From positions 1 to 53,185 of the forward strand of contig QHZY01000018.1 of NCBI GenBank assembly GCA_003224855.1: DNA of 53,185 nt, read 5' to 3'. Under the pieces are notes generated by a model, which saw nothing but the letters and a program-made list of their open reading frames with translations, was not told the origin of the DNA and made no database searches. Source of the DNA: Acidobacteriota bacterium (GTDB lineage Bacteria > Acidobacteriota > Terriglobia > Terriglobales > Acidobacteriaceae). The position numbers were made by a program, and so were the translations under genes. Position 1 is the stretch's first letter; each line of letters opens with the position of its first letter. Below are positions 32,177-40,491 of this stretch, one piece after another.

Positions 32177-32740
32177 GTGGCGGACTCAATAAACATCAGG
32201 CTTGCTACCACCGATGATGAACCAGTGTTGCATCAGCTGATTGCCATTTCAGTGCGCGGCTTGATGAACCAGGACTACACTGCTGCGCAGCTCGATCAGG
32301 CGCTCGGTACTCTGCTCGGATTAGACACACAGCTTATTGCGGATGGAACTTACTTCGTCGCGGAGACGGTGCAGGAAGGGAAGCCGATCGCAGTAGCGTG
32401 CGGCGGTTGGAGCAAACGTGAAACATTATTTGGAAGCGATCACGTAACCGGTCGCGACTCTCGGCTGCTGGATCCGGCAAAGGAAGCTGCCCGGATCCGC
32501 GCCTTCTTCGTGCATCCGGAATGGGTCAGGCGCGGAATTGGCTCGCGGATTCTGGATGCATGTGAACAGGCGGCCATTACCGCCGCGTTCCAACGGCTGG
32601 AGATGGGCGCAACGCTCAGCGGAGTGCCGCTCTATCAGTCAAGGGGATACGTCCCACTGGAGCAGATAGAAGTGCCCATGGGTGATGGGCAGACGTTCAC
32701 AGTTGTGCGCATGGGCAAGTCCGTTAATACGGGCCAATGA
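32177..32740 (+). CDS. GNAT-family N-acetyltransferase
   Basis: A GNAT enzyme of about 187 residues: IRLATTDDEPVLHQLIAISV at the start, AVACGGWSKR, and the acetyl-CoA-binding RIRAFFVHPEWVRRGIGSRI (V-x-P-x-x-x-R-R-x-G-I-G), then GVPLYQSRGYVPLEQ at the end. The substrate cannot be named. The start is uncertain: GTG 32177 is nearest to the fold, while TTG 32165 is also in frame. Its end overlaps the convergent thrC end by 17 bp. Confidence 0.83.
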   Translation: MADSINIRLATTDDEPVLHQLIAISVRGLMNQDYTAAQLDQALGTLLGLDTQLIADGTYFVAETVQEGKPIAVACGGWSKRETLFGSDHVTGRDSRLLDPAKEAARIRAFFVHPEWVRRGIGSRILDACEQAAITAAFQRLEMGATLSGVPLYQSRGYVPLEQIEVPMGDGQTFTVVRMGKSVNTGQ

Positions 32741-33920
32741 TTCCACCGATGTGGCGTGCAGGTGGTGAAGCGGAACTTTCCTTCTGAATCAAGTCAAGAT
32801 ATTTCAGCCCGGTCCCGGTGTTGAACAGAACCACCTGATCTTCTTCGGTGAAAAATCCCTTGGTGCGCAAGTCGCGATAAGCGGCCAGCGAAGCTGCCCC
32901 TTCGGGAGCGGCGAAGATGCCCTCTGCTCGCCCCCAATGCCGTAACGACTCCATGATTTCGTCGTCACTGACGGCGATCGCGATTCCGCGGCTGGTTTTC
33001 AGGATTTGCAGAATCAGGTAGTCGCCGTAGGGCTTGGGAACACGGAGACCCGAAGCACGAGTAGAAGCATTGGTCCAGCCGTCTGCAGTCGGCTTGCCTT
33101 CATTCCACGCTTTCACGACGGGAGCACACCCGGAGGACTGCACAACCACCATTTTCGGGCGTTCCGGACCGATCCAACCAAGGGCCTGCATTTCGTCGAA
33201 GGCTTTCCACATCCCTAGCAGGCCGACGCCCCCGCCAGTCGGATAGATGATACCGGCAGGCAATTTCCAGTTCAGCTGTTCAGCAACCTCATAGCCCATG
33301 GTTTTCTTGCCTTCCACGCGAAACGGTTCTTTGAGCGTGGAGACATCGAACCAGCCCTCTTTCTGTTTGCGCTCGGCCACAATACGGCCGCAATCGCTGA
33401 TCAGGCCGTTCACCAAGGTGAGGTGCGCCCCGTATATCTCGCACTCGATTCGATTGGCTAACGGGACATCTTTAGGCATGAAAATGTGAGCCTCAATTCC
33501 AGCCGCGGCCGCGTATGCCGCCAACGCGCCGCCTGCGTTGCCGGCGCTGGGAGCGGCAAGCTTTTTCAGGCCATATGCTCTGGCCATCGAGACCGCCACC
33601 GACATGCCGCGTGCCTTGAACGAACCGGTGGGATTCAGGCCTTCGTCCTTGATGAAGACATTGGGGAACTCACGACTGGGCAGCATGGGAGTGAAGCCTT
33701 CGCCGAGAGTCACGGGAAGAACATCGGGCAAGACTTCTGCGTAACGCCAGAGGGAGGCGACACGGCCCTTGAGGATCTCAGGCTTAAAGTTCTGCTTTAA
33801 GCTATTGAGATCGTAGCGTGCGTAGAGAATGCCACCATCTTTTGGGCAAACAGTTTGCGGCTCAAGGGCTTCCAGGTGGGCGCCACATCTGGTGCATTCA
33901 AGATCGGCGATACCGAACAT
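32724..33920 (-). CDS. thrC: threonine synthase
   Basis: This 398-residue PLP enzyme converts O-phosphohomoserine to threonine. It starts with a zinc-ribbon-like part (LECTRCGAHLEAL, QTVCPKDGG) seen in one ThrC subgroup. Then come LGEGFTPML, the PLP lysine in LNPTGSFKARGMSVAVSMA, SAGNAGGALAAYAAAAGI, the glycine-rich phosphate site YPTGGGVGLLGMW, and FAAPEGAASLAAYRDL. Length is typical for the short bacterial type. Relatives such as cysteate synthase have the same fold, but the motif set favours threonine synthase. It stands alone. Confidence 0.9.
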   Translation of the reverse strand: MFGIADLECTRCGAHLEALEPQTVCPKDGGILYARYDLNSLKQNFKPEILKGRVASLWRYAEVLPDVLPVTLGEGFTPMLPSREFPNVFIKDEGLNPTGSFKARGMSVAVSMARAYGLKKLAAPSAGNAGGALAAYAAAAGIEAHIFMPKDVPLANRIECEIYGAHLTLVNGLISDCGRIVAERKQKEGWFDVSTLKEPFRVEGKKTMGYEVAEQLNWKLPAGIIYPTGGGVGLLGMWKAFDEMQALGWIGPERPKMVVVQSSGCAPVVKAWNEGKPTADGWTNASTRASGLRVPKPYGDYLILQILKTSRGIAIAVSDDEIMESLRHWGRAEGIFAAPEGAASLAAYRDLRTKGFFTEEDQVVLFNTGTGLKYLDLIQKESSASPPARHIGGIIGPY

Positions 33921-33979
33921 GGATCGATGTTATCAGGAGGCTGGTAAAGAGCCTCAGTCGGGACTGGGTGGAGAGCGGG

Positions 33980-34714
33980 TCAGGCCGGCACCCTCTTCAG
34001 CAGCGCACTTGCCCGACGAAACCAGGGCCGTTCGCGCCTCTTTAAGTAGCCTGGCATGGTGGGCCTTTTCGCCATAATGCGCTGCGCCCATTCGCGCGCT
34101 TCGGCATTACGACCTTGAGCCGACAAGAATGACGCATAGTTGAAATAGGTTTCTGAGAGGGTGGAGATTTGTGTCGTCTGCTGGAACAGCGCTTCGGCTT
34201 TTTCCGGCTGGCCGGTGTTGGCATAACAGTGGGCGAGCAAGCCAAGCGCACGGTAAAAGTCATACTTGCGGTCTTTGGCAATGACGCGCTCCAAGTCCGG
34301 GATGGCCGCGGAAAACTCCCGCATTTCAATTTCGGCAATTGCCCGCCGATAGAACGGGTCAGGCGAATCGGTGCGGGAGGAAATAGCTTTGTCGTAGCAC
34401 TGGCGGGCCAGGGCGAAATTTTTTTCGTCGAGGTATAAGTCCGCCAGCTCTTCGTAGTTCCCGGCCGAGGGATTGTCGAGGATGGCTGCTTCCAGCTCAC
34501 GAATGCGCTTGCGCCACGGAAAAACTTTGAAGGTATCGCGCAGCAGCCCGAGATCCGGAAGAACCTCAGCCACAATGTAGATAGCGGCCCCAACCGGCCC
34601 GAGGAACATGATGACGTATAGCCAATAATTATCCGGCCGGCGGCGAATGAAGTGAACGATCGCCAGGCCTTGCAGAATGATTCCCCATGGATAGAAAAGT
34701 CCGATCAGCCCCAT
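33980..34714 (-). CDS. membrane-anchored TPR protein
   Basis: This 244-residue protein has two N-terminal membrane helices (LFYPWGIILQGLAIVHFI and NYWLYVIMFLGPVGAAIYIV), resembling a phospholipase-D nuclease N-terminal region. About four tetratricopeptide units follow (for example YEELADLYLDEKNFALARQC, YRALGLLAHCYANTGQPEKA and YFNYASFLSAQGRNAEAREW). It is likely a scaffold on the cytoplasmic face; the partner is unknown. It is divergent from the HAD gene. Confidence 0.82.
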   Translation of the reverse strand: MGLIGLFYPWGIILQGLAIVHFIRRRPDNYWLYVIMFLGPVGAAIYIVAEVLPDLGLLRDTFKVFPWRKRIRELEAAILDNPSAGNYEELADLYLDEKNFALARQCYDKAISSRTDSPDPFYRRAIAEIEMREFSAAIPDLERVIAKDRKYDFYRALGLLAHCYANTGQPEKAEALFQQTTQISTLSETYFNYASFLSAQGRNAEAREWAQRIMAKRPTMPGYLKRRERPWFRRASALLKRVPA

Positions 34715-34814
34715 ACGATTCTGCGCAATATAGCATGGGCACCGCGGTTTTCCGCTCTATCAGTTACCAAGGTTTGTCGGGCCGCTGGTTATGTTGCGAA
34801 TGCTAAAATGAGAG

Positions 34815-35657
34815 ATGGTGACGCCTTCCGTACGCCTGATCGCCATCGACATCGATGGCACCCTGCTTAACTCTCAATTCCAGATCGCTGAAATGGACTT
34901 GAACGCCCTGCGGCGCGCCCAGACGAGCGGAGTGGAGGTCATTGTCGTCACCGGCAGGCGGCATATGTTCGCGATGCCAATTGTCGAGCAGCTCGGCTTC
35001 GATCTCTGGGTCATTAGTTCCAATGGCGCGGTAACGCGTTCCATGACGGGCGAGACCTTTCATCGCGACATGCTGCCCGCAGCGACTTGTCGCAGTCTCT
35101 GCCAGCACATGATGGATTTTCGCGGCAACACGGTGCTGACATTCGATAAAGAGACCAAAGGCGCGGTGGTGCTGGAGCGAATGGATGAGCTGGAGGGCAG
35201 CATACAACGCTGGCTCGAGAAGAACCTGCAATACATCGAATTTGTGATTCCGGTCGAAGATTCGCTTACCACTGATCCGATTCAGGCCATGTTTTGCGGC
35301 CCCATCGGGCGCATGAAGGAGGCACTCGACAGGCTGGCTGCAAGCAGCGTTTCGGAGAAAATTACGGTGTTGCGTACCGAATATCCGGAACGCGACCTCT
35401 CGATTGTGGACATTCTGAACCAGAGCTGTTCCAAGGGCCATGCGCTGGAGCGCTGGGCCGGGCATCGCGGCATTCCCCGCGAGCAGGTCATGGCCATCGG
35501 TGACAATTACAACGATGCGGAAATGCTTGCCTTCGCCGGAGTTCCCTTTATCATGGGAAATGCCTCCCACGAGCTGCGCTCGAACGGCTGGCGGGTCACC
35601 CGTTCCAACGATGAATGCGGCGTGGCGGCAGCAGTTGAGCAGGTTTTGAGCTGGTGA
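34815..35657 (+). CDS. Cof-type HAD-IIB phosphatase
   Basis: This 280-residue HAD hydrolase has motif I LIAIDIDGTLLNSQFQI, VIVVTGRRHMFA (motif II), the C2B cap, and C-terminal MAIGDNYNDAEMLAFAGVPF (motifs III-IV). All acidic residues are present. Cof-type enzymes act on sugar phosphates, FMN or PLP; the substrate here is unknown. TAAAAT (34804-34809) ends 5 bp before ATG 34815, so the transcript may be leaderless. The gene is followed 6 bp later by the transglycosylase. Confidence 0.87.
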   Translation: MVTPSVRLIAIDIDGTLLNSQFQIAEMDLNALRRAQTSGVEVIVVTGRRHMFAMPIVEQLGFDLWVISSNGAVTRSMTGETFHRDMLPAATCRSLCQHMMDFRGNTVLTFDKETKGAVVLERMDELEGSIQRWLEKNLQYIEFVIPVEDSLTTDPIQAMFCGPIGRMKEALDRLAASSVSEKITVLRTEYPERDLSIVDILNQSCSKGHALERWAGHRGIPREQVMAIGDNYNDAEMLAFAGVPFIMGNASHELRSNGWRVTRSNDECGVAAAVEQVLSW

Positions 35658-35663
35658 GTTTTT

Positions 35664-36386
35664 ATGTTACGAAATGCGCGAGTAGCGGCATGTTGTTTGC
35701 TGATGGCAGCCTTTGCCTCAGCCAGCGATGTAGCCATCCTGCGCAATGGGTTTTCAATTCCCCATGAACGGCGGGCGACGGTGGGTAACGTCGTCAGGTT
35801 ATACACCGGCGCCGATGCCAGCAGTTACGTGGACATTCCAGCGGAGCAGATCGACCACTTCGAGCAAGACCTAACACCTCCGCCCCGTCCTTCAAGCACG
35901 CCTCCGCAGCTGACAGCGGCAAAACCGCAGAATCTGGACGAAGTGATCAACAACATCAGCAGCCTGCATCACCTGGATCCCGACCTGGTGAACAGCGTGA
36001 TTCGTGCCGAGAGCAACTACAATTCACACGCGGTTTCCAATAAGGGCGCGCAAGGGCTGATGCAGCTGATGCCTCAGACAGCGTCGCAACTGGGTGTGGC
36101 CAATGCATTCGACCCGAGCGCGAATGTTGAGGGCGGCACGCGTTATCTGCGCGAACTTCTGGAACGCTACAACTTTGATGTAGTTAAAGCCCTGGCAGCC
36201 TACAACGCCGGGCCACATCGGGTGGAGCGCTACCACGGCGTTCCACCCTATTACGAAACCCAAGCCTACGTGGCAAGAATTGTGCGTGACTTTAACCGCA
36301 AGAAGCTGGCGCAGCGCAAGGCAGCTCACTCTACCAAGCCAGCTACAACCACTGCCAAGGGGAACATTCCGCAGGCCGCTCCCTGA
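35664..36386 (+). CDS. lytic transglycosylase (SLT domain)
   Basis: This 240-residue exported protein has a signal peptide (RVAACCLLMAAFASA) and a short N-terminal region with strand-like VAILRNGFSIPHERRATVG. A goose-lysozyme-like SLT domain follows: HLDPDLVNSVIRAESNYNSH with the catalytic Glu in RAESNYN, KGAQGLMQLMPQTA, GGTRYLRELLERY and KALAAYNAGPHRVERY. It cleaves peptidoglycan to 1,6-anhydromuramyl products. It is 6 bp after the HAD gene, so probably cotranscribed. Confidence 0.9.
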   Translation: MLRNARVAACCLLMAAFASASDVAILRNGFSIPHERRATVGNVVRLYTGADASSYVDIPAEQIDHFEQDLTPPPRPSSTPPQLTAAKPQNLDEVINNISSLHHLDPDLVNSVIRAESNYNSHAVSNKGAQGLMQLMPQTASQLGVANAFDPSANVEGGTRYLRELLERYNFDVVKALAAYNAGPHRVERYHGVPPYYETQAYVARIVRDFNRKKLAQRKAAHSTKPATTTAKGNIPQAAP

Positions 36387-36494
36387 CAGCATTGATCGTA
36401 CAGCATTGACCCGTCGGGTTGAGTCATTTACCTTGACACCAGACCTGCATGGACAACGCCACTTCTGGCCAGCACATGCATTCGGCTCGGATGC

Positions 36495-37550
36495 ATGAAT
36501 AAAAAGCAACTCCTGATGTACGGCGTAATTGCGCTGATACTGGCCGCGCTCATCTATAGCCAGGTGCGCACCTTCCGCCATTTCGACTGGGCTACGTTCT
36601 GGAGCCAGACCGACCAGGTCAGCGGTTTTCACCTGCTGCACGCCGTTGTGCTTATTTATCTCACGTACATTCTGCGCGCATTGCGCTGGAAGATATTTCT
36701 TCGGCCCAGCCGTCCAAGCGCGAAATTGGGAAGCCTGGTTGGCCCTACTATGATCGGCTTTACCGGACTGGCGCTGCTGGGCAGGCCCGGGGAACTGATT
36801 CGCCCTTACCTCATTGCCCGCAAAAATGACCTGAGCTTTCCAAGCCAGTTAGGGGTCTGGGCGGTGGAGCGCATCTTCGATATCGGGGCATTCACAATTC
36901 TGCTGGTGCTGACCACGTTCGTGGCTACCGCACCTAAACGTCTGGGCGCCTATGCTGCGTTTCAAAAAGCCGGGATCGCCTTCGCGGTGCTTTCAGTGGG
37001 CCTGACGGTGGCAGCCATCGCGGTGCACCGCAGCGGGGATGCTCTGGCAGGGTGGGTAGAGCGGCGGTTTTCCGGCAAGCTGGCGCACCTCGGTGAACGC
37101 GCCGCCATTCGCATTCGCGAGTTCCGCAGCGGTCTAAATGCCATCCACGGCCCGGGTTCGTTTTTTGCCCTGCTGGCCGTCTCGCTGATTTTGTGGTGCA
37201 TGATCGCGCTGTCATACAAAGAAGTGACTCATGCCTACGGGATCGAAGCGCTGGAGATTCCGCAGACCCAGGTGCTGCTGCTGATGGGCTCGAGCATGGT
37301 GGGTTCGATTATCCAGCTTCCTGGAGTAGGCGGAGGCTCACAACTGGCGACCATCGCAGTTTTACGGCACATTTTTGACGTTCCGGAGGAACTCGCCGCA
37401 AGTTGCGGGATCATGTTGTGGCTGGTCACCTTTGTTTCGGTAATTCCGCTCGGCCTTATTCTGGCCCGGCGAGAGCATCTATCGTTGCGCAAGCTGTCGC
37501 AGGAAAGCCAGACTGCAGAGCAAGCCGAAGAGACTGTCCCCTCCGGTTAA
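36495..37550 (+). CDS. flippase-like integral membrane protein (LPG synthase TM region / UPF0104)
   Basis: A 351-residue protein with about eight helices. It shows the UPF0104 features YILRALRWKIFLRPSRPSAK, GFTGLALLGRPGELIRPYLI, the V-E-R-I-F-D segment WAVERIFDIGAFTILL, and GVGGGSQLATIAVL. The family includes the flippase part of lysylphosphatidylglycerol synthase and dolichol-pathway AglD-like proteins, and probably moves a lipid-linked substrate. No soluble transferase domain is attached. Start ATG 36495. Confidence 0.85.
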   Translation: MNKKQLLMYGVIALILAALIYSQVRTFRHFDWATFWSQTDQVSGFHLLHAVVLIYLTYILRALRWKIFLRPSRPSAKLGSLVGPTMIGFTGLALLGRPGELIRPYLIARKNDLSFPSQLGVWAVERIFDIGAFTILLVLTTFVATAPKRLGAYAAFQKAGIAFAVLSVGLTVAAIAVHRSGDALAGWVERRFSGKLAHLGERAAIRIREFRSGLNAIHGPGSFFALLAVSLILWCMIALSYKEVTHAYGIEALEIPQTQVLLLMGSSMVGSIIQLPGVGGGSQLATIAVLRHIFDVPEELAASCGIMLWLVTFVSVIPLGLILARREHLSLRKLSQESQTAEQAEETVPSG

Positions 37551-37588
37551 TTCGATCAGGCCTGCTACAATGCGGTCATCCCTGCATC

Positions 37589-38071
37589 ATGAAGTGTCCC
37601 TTCTGCGGTCATGAGAACGACAAGGTGGTGGATTCGCGCGAGAGCAAAGAAGCCGATTCCATCCGCCGGCGGCGAGAGTGTCTGAAGTGTGAAAAGCGCT
37701 TCACCACCTACGAACGCATCGATGAAATCCCCTATATGGTCGTCAAGAAAGATGGGCGCCGGGAGAAATTTGAACGGCAGAAGGTCCTGAATGGACTGCT
37801 ACGGGCCTGTGAAAAACGGCCAGTCCCTATCAGCAAGCTGGAGCAGATCGTAAATGAGGCCGAAAGCTTCATCATCGAATCACCGGAGCGCGAGCGCAAG
37901 ACCAGCGAGTTAGGTGAGTTGATCATGAGCCGATTGCGACGCTACGACAAAGTAGCGTATGTGCGGTTTGCGTCGGTATATCTCGATTTTAAAGACGTGC
38001 AGGAATTCATGGCCGAACTGAAGGATTTACTGAAGACCAGAGAGCCAGAGCCGAAAACATTGAGACATTGA
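37589..38071 (+). CDS. nrdR: transcriptional repressor NrdR
   Basis: This 160-residue regulator of ribonucleotide reductase genes senses (d)ATP. It has the N-terminal zinc ribbon MKCPFCGHENDKVVDSRES ... CLKCEKRFTTYER and an ATP-cone domain (VVKKDGRREKFERQKVLNGL ... YVRFASVYLDFKDV). Length is normal (150-170). ATG 37589 is the start, because the zinc ribbon begins there. A -10-like TACAAT (37566-37571) sits just upstream. The last residues (EPKTLRH) come from an ACATTGA-type simple repeat that continues past the stop. Confidence 0.94.
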   Translation: MKCPFCGHENDKVVDSRESKEADSIRRRRECLKCEKRFTTYERIDEIPYMVVKKDGRREKFERQKVLNGLLRACEKRPVPISKLEQIVNEAESFIIESPERERKTSELGELIMSRLRRYDKVAYVRFASVYLDFKDVQEFMAELKDLLKTREPEPKTLRH

Positions 38072-38119
38072 AGCATTGAATCATCTAAATGCATTCGATC
38101 TCTGCCGCGCTCTCCTGAC

Positions 38120-38218
38120 GCACAGGCACCAGGAAAGCAACTGTTGCGTTCCGGAACGTCCGTGGCCGCCAATTATGGTTCGGCCTGCAGAGCGCGCGAT
38201 CGAAGGCGAAGTGTCCGA
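38120..38218 (+). pseudogene. four-helix-bundle protein remnant
   Basis: One frame reads QLLRSGTSVAANYGSACRAR, the hallmark core of the small four-helix-bundle (23S rRNA intervening-sequence) protein family. It is then lost to frameshifts and a TGA. No start codon leads into it and the rest of the bundle is absent. It is a fossil in the nrdR-icd gap. Confidence 0.6.
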
Positions 38219-38272
38219 TGAATCATGATCCGATGAATCATGATCCGATGATCTGATAAATGATCTGATAAC
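38215..38272. repeat. CCGATGAATCATGAT tandem repeat
   Basis: Two perfect 15-bp units (38215-38229, 38230-38244) are followed by two degenerate GATGATCTGATAA units. They end at the isocitrate dehydrogenase start, leaving little room for a normal leader. Confidence 0.8.
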
Positions 38273-38275
38273 TGA

Positions 38276-39310
38276 ATGCCTCCACCATATCGCATCACGT
38301 TGATTCCCGGCGATGGCATTGGCCCTGAGGTCACGCAGGCCGCGGTGCGCGTTCTGGAAGCAACCGGGTTGAAGTTTGAATGGGAAAGCTTTAGAGCGGG
38401 CGCAGAAGCCTATGAGAAATATGGCGAGTACATTCCGAAAGAGCTGATCGAATCGATTGAGCGCACTCGGGTGGCGCTTAAGGGGCCTATCTCTACACCC
38501 ATTGGCGGCGGATTTTCGAGTATCAATGTCGCTCTCAGAAGGAAATTCGAGCTGTACGCAAATTTCCGGCCGATCAAAAATTTGCCGCACATTCCTACCC
38601 GGTATCCGGACGTCGATCTTGTCATCGTGCGCGAAAATACTGAGTCTCTCTACTCCGGCCTGGAGCATGAGGTGGTTCCCGGAGTGGTTGAGAGCCTGAA
38701 GATCATCACGGAAAAAGCCTCCACCCGTATTGCCCGCTTCGCTTTCGAATACGCGCGCAAAAATCACCGCAGAAAAGTTCATGCCATTCACAAAGCCAAT
38801 ATCATGAAGCTTTCCGATGGACTGTTTCTGCGCTGCTCGCGGAATATCGCCAAGGATTATCCCGAGATCACTTACGGCGAGCACATCGTGGACAACACCT
38901 GCATGCAACTGGTGATGAATCCCTATCAATACGACGTGCTGGTGATGGAAAACCTGTACGGCGACATCATTTCTGATCTATGTGCGGCATTCGTCGGCGG
39001 GCTTGGCCTGGTGCCGAGCGCCAATCTCGGCGAGAGCTGTGCGATCTTCGAAGCAGTCCATGGGTCTGCGCCTGACATCGCCGGAAAGAACATCGCCAAT
39101 CCGACCGCGGTGCTTCGTTGCGCCCTGTTGATGCTTCGCCATCTGGGAGAAGACGAAGCCGCGCTAAAAATCCGCAACGGGCTCGAAAAGACTTACCGCA
39201 CGCGGGAGAAGCTGACTCGGGATGTCGGGGGGCAAGCCGGAACTTCGGAGTTCGCCGATTCCGTCATCGAAGCCATGGAAGTTCCGGCAACTGCGACCCA
39301 ATCCGACTGA
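38276..39310 (+). CDS. NAD-type isocitrate dehydrogenase
   Basis: This 344-residue enzyme of the NAD-dependent isocitrate dehydrogenase subgroup (mitochondrial IDH3-like) converts isocitrate to 2-oxoglutarate and CO2 in the TCA cycle. It has ITLIPGDGIGPEVTQAAVRV, the substrate-loop S-S-I-N-V-A-L-R-R in GGGFSSINVALRRKFELYAN, IRENTESLYSGLEH, HKANIMKLSDGLFL and MENLYGDIISDLCAAFVGGLG. The serine/Asn loop separates it from LeuB. Homoisocitrate dehydrogenase is possible but less likely. ATG 38276 overlaps the repeat end; no clear ribosome site. Confidence 0.88.
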   Translation: MPPPYRITLIPGDGIGPEVTQAAVRVLEATGLKFEWESFRAGAEAYEKYGEYIPKELIESIERTRVALKGPISTPIGGGFSSINVALRRKFELYANFRPIKNLPHIPTRYPDVDLVIVRENTESLYSGLEHEVVPGVVESLKIITEKASTRIARFAFEYARKNHRRKVHAIHKANIMKLSDGLFLRCSRNIAKDYPEITYGEHIVDNTCMQLVMNPYQYDVLVMENLYGDIISDLCAAFVGGLGLVPSANLGESCAIFEAVHGSAPDIAGKNIANPTAVLRCALLMLRHLGEDEAALKIRNGLEKTYRTREKLTRDVGGQAGTSEFADSVIEAMEVPATATQSD

Positions 39311-39446
39311 ACTTACCTCGACTACAATCACATGCCGAAAACGCGGATCGCAGAGAATGTGCGGGTTTTGGGCGCTGGCGAGCCTTCATCCACATTGACG
39401 TGTGCTCCCGGTTTTGAGTAACATCCCCTTCTTCCAAGGTTCTGGG

Positions 39447-40487
39447 GTGACGGTGACGCGAGGACGACGTGTAGGAGTAATTCTCTTCCAGCTTGGCGGA
39501 CCCGATTCGCTGGAGGCCATCGAACCTTTCCTTTTTAATCTGTTCTGCGATCCCGACATCATCGACTTTCCTTTTGCTCGGCTCGGCCGCCGGCCGCTGG
39601 CCAAACTCATCTCCAGCACCCGCGCGCGTAAGGTACAGCACCACTACTCGGTGATCGGCGGGGGGTCGCCGATCCGCCGGTTTACCGAGCAGCAGGCGCG
39701 CGCTTTGCAGTTGAAGCTGAATGACTTGGGGGTTGACGCCCGATGTTTTGTGGCCATGCGCTACTGGCATCCTTTTACCCAGGAGGCAATCAGCCATCTG
39801 CGCTGGGCAGAATGCGACGAGGTGGTTCTCTTACCGCTCTATCCCCAGTACTCGCGAACGACCACCGGCAGCAGCCTGAACGAATGGAAACGGCTGTTCA
39901 AAGATGACCGGCCGGTGCACACGGTCGAGCCGTTTTATCGCCATGGACAATATCTGGATGCCCTGGTTGAAAAAATAGATGAGACGCTGGCCCGCTTCCC
40001 TCACCCGGATCAGGCCCAGATTGTTTTCAGCGCTCACAGCGTGCCGGTTGCCGTAATCGAGGGTGGTGATCCGTACCAGAGGCAAATTGCAGAGACCACG
40101 GAACTGGTGATGAAACGCGGGGGATGGTGTAATCGTTTCCGCCTCTGCTACCAGAGCAAAGTAGGGGCCAGCAAATGGCTGCAGCCCTCACTGCGCAACA
40201 CGGTGAAAGAGCTGGCTGCTGAGTCCGTGAAGGAAGTTTGCGTGGTTCCGGTTTCGTTTGTGTCAGATCATGTCGAAACCCTGGCTGAAATCGACCACGA
40301 AGCGCGGCACCAGGCGGAGAGTCTGGGCATTAAACAATTCGAGATGACGCCTGGGCTGAATGATTCGCCGAAGTTCATTGGGGCGCTCGCGGGGATGGTC
40401 CTGGCGACGATAGGTACACCGGAATTGGCTGACGAACGCCTGCTGGCTGCTGATCCAATACCGACCTTATACGAGGGTAGAACTTAA
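39447..40487 (+). CDS. hemH: ferrochelatase
   Basis: This ~346-residue enzyme inserts Fe(II) into protoporphyrin IX. It shows VGVILFQLGGPDSLEAIEPF, FLFNLFCDPDIIDFP, YWHPFTQEAI, LYPQYSRTTTGSS, the catalytic-His segment IVFSAHSVPV and the VVPVSFVSDHVETLAEIDHE motif with its metal-site Glu. I chose GTG 39447 (AAGG upstream, family-like start); GTG 39453 or TTG 39414 are alternatives. It is the first gene of the respiratory operon, four bases before the Rieske gene, so heme synthesis is tied to assembly of the cytochromes that follow. Confidence 0.92.
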   Translation: MTVTRGRRVGVILFQLGGPDSLEAIEPFLFNLFCDPDIIDFPFARLGRRPLAKLISSTRARKVQHHYSVIGGGSPIRRFTEQQARALQLKLNDLGVDARCFVAMRYWHPFTQEAISHLRWAECDEVVLLPLYPQYSRTTTGSSLNEWKRLFKDDRPVHTVEPFYRHGQYLDALVEKIDETLARFPHPDQAQIVFSAHSVPVAVIEGGDPYQRQIAETTELVMKRGGWCNRFRLCYQSKVGASKWLQPSLRNTVKELAAESVKEVCVVPVSFVSDHVETLAEIDHEARHQAESLGIKQFEMTPGLNDSPKFIGALAGMVLATIGTPELADERLLAADPIPTLYEGRT

Positions 40488-40491
40488 CTGC

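Noticed and set aside
34803-35570. 255-codon frame antisense to the HAD phosphatase
   Set aside because: The plus strand carries all HAD motifs with a good start; the antisense translation has no coherent features.
38081-38929. 282-codon frame antisense to isocitrate dehydrogenase
   Set aside because: It overlaps a clear dehydrogenase and reads through simple repeats at its end.
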